Of a DNA stretch of 64,000 nt, positions 63,290 through 64,000 are shown in pieces. This DNA is from Atopomonas hussainii (GTDB taxonomy: Bacteria > Pseudomonadota > Gammaproteobacteria > Pseudomonadales > Pseudomonadaceae). The position numbers and the translations under genes are program-made. Within the stretch, counting starts at the first letter, position 1, and the number at the start of each line of letters is the position of its first letter. The notes under the pieces were generated by a model. The model saw nothing but the letters and a program-made list of their open reading frames with translations. It was not told where the DNA came from and did no database searches. The stretch lies in the NCBI RefSeq assembly GCF_900109735.1, contig NZ_FOAS01000004.1, positions 124,001 to 188,000 on the forward strand. The letters are read 5' to 3'.

Positions 63290-64000
63290 ATGTCTGACCT
63301 GCCTGTTCTTCAAACGTCTTTCGCCACCCTCGCCTTGGCGCGCATGCCCGTCACGCGGGGCGATACCCTGCAAGCCTTCGACGCCGCCGATGAGTACCTG
63401 CTCAACCACGTGCACACGCTGGCCTTGCCGCCAAACTGCCGCGCTCTGGTGCTCAACGACAGCTTCGGTGCGCTGGCGTTGTCATTAGCGCAGCACTGTC
63501 CTGTCACCAGCAGTGGCGACTCGTATTTGGCCGAGCAAGGCCTGCGCTACAACCAACAGCACAATGGCTTAGGCGCTAGCTCGGTCGAGTTCGTGCCCGC
63601 GTGTGATCGCTGGCAGGGGCCGTTTGATCTAGTACTGATGCGCATCCCGAAAACCCTGAGCCTGCTGGAAGAACAACTGATTCGCCTGCACGGCCAGCTG
63701 GCAGCTAACGCCACGGTGATCGCCACCGGCATGGTTAAACACCTACCGCGCTCGGCGGGCGACTTGCTGGAGCGCTACCTAGGCCCAGTGCAAGCCAGCT
63801 TGGCGCAGAAAAAAGCCCGCCTGCTGTTTGTTACCCCACAGGCCAAAGGGCCGTTTATCTCGCCCTACCCCAGTCGCTACCGCTTAGAGCAACCGGCGCT
63901 GGAGCTACGCAACCACGCCAATGTATTTAGCCGCGAGGGGCTGGATATCGGCAGCCGCGCGTTTTTGCCGCACCTGCCACGCAACCTCGGTAACGCTCGC
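63290..64000 (+). CDS. rlmG: 23S rRNA guanine-1835 N2-methyltransferase, N-terminal part
   Basis: The first 237 codons are in the window; the gene runs off the right edge. The N-terminal RlmG domain is recognisable: AFDAADEYLLNHVHTLALPP, VLNDSFGALALSLA, and GDSYLAEQGLRYNQ, then LMRIPKTLSLLEEQL and, near the edge, HANVFSREGLDIGSRAFLPH followed by LPRNLG. The SAM-binding catalytic half lies outside. RlmG methylates G1835 in 23S rRNA. No stop before the edge. Confidence 0.88.
   Translation, partial: MSDLPVLQTSFATLALARMPVTRGDTLQAFDAADEYLLNHVHTLALPPNCRALVLNDSFGALALSLAQHCPVTSSGDSYLAEQGLRYNQQHNGLGASSVEFVPACDRWQGPFDLVLMRIPKTLSLLEEQLIRLHGQLAANATVIATGMVKHLPRSAGDLLERYLGPVQASLAQKKARLLFVTPQAKGPFISPYPSRYRLEQPALELRNHANVFSREGLDIGSRAFLPHLPRNLGNAR

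Overview
The window reads as one continuous stretch of chromosome from a Pseudomonas-like gammaproteobacterium (family Pseudomonadaceae). The basis is gene content and order recalled from Pseudomonas, not a database search. Diagnostic blocks are thiO-fimT-fimU-pilVWXY1E-ispH-fkpB-lspA-ileS-ribF-murJ-rpsT, creA-proB-obg-rpmA-rplU//ispB, and lipA-lipB-ybeD-dacC-rlpA-mltB-rodA-mrdA-rlmH-rsfS-nadD-proA. Most of the window is GC-rich, densely coding core genome. I see no insertion sequence, phage gene, CRISPR array, tRNA or rRNA. Only one non-coding stretch exceeds 300 bases (35929-36678).

Layout. 1-2.8 kb: purT (partial), a DUF1289 protein, gamma carbonic anhydrase, two Nudix hydrolases and an L,D-transpeptidase. 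2.8-9.4 kb: a large inverted repeat, an InaA-type kinase, yaaA, small membrane proteins, a short-chain dehydrogenase, a DMT exporter divergent from an AraC regulator, and thiO. 9.4-17.7 kb: the minor-pilin operon fimT-fimU-pilV-pilW-pilX-pilY1-pilE, visibly more AT-rich than its flanks, with an unusually long PilY1. 17.7-25 kb: the leftward block murJ, ribF, ileS, lspA, fkpB, ispH. 25-30.4 kb: rpsT, creA, proB, obg, rpmA and rplU, with ispB divergent. 30.4-36 kb: a Fur-box-preceded small protein, a TetR regulator divergent from a CrtI-like flavoprotein/iron-sulfur reductase pair, fklB, a DUF6482 protein and a UPF0114 membrane protein. 36.7-41.5 kb: a Lon-family protease, a DksA-like zinc protein, ppa, a MazG-like protein and cmoM. 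41.5-52.6 kb: lipoate synthesis plus the cell-elongation (rodA/mrdA) cluster through proA. 52.6-64 kb: an SdiA-regulated-type protein, a two-component system, an alpha/beta hydrolase with a PilZ-like tail, a methyltransferase, a DedA-PAP2 fusion, a LON-domain protein, lrgA/lrgB, a MaoC dehydratase, an NAD(P)-binding protein, a YdcH-like protein, mscL and the start of rlmG.

How the genes work together. The pilin operon supplies the priming tip complex and tip adhesin of type IV pili. ileS-lspA-fkpB-ispH and lipB-lipA are compact overlapping operons for protein, lipoprotein, isoprenoid and lipoate supply. mrdA-rodA-mltB-rlpA-dacC encodes lateral-wall peptidoglycan synthesis and trimming, downstream of ribosome-maturation genes (rlmH, rsfS) and nadD/proA. 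proA and proB, successive steps of proline synthesis, sit in separate operons about 24 kb apart.

Most worth a second look: the PilY1 whose von Willebrand A domain is split by about 560 residues holding three similar beta-rich units; the TetR/CrtI-like/Fe-S reductase module with two copies of one palindromic operator; the duplicated element carrying a DnaA-box-like 9-mer in the only large gap; the hydrolase with a degenerate PilZ-like domain; and the Fur-box-controlled 79-residue protein.
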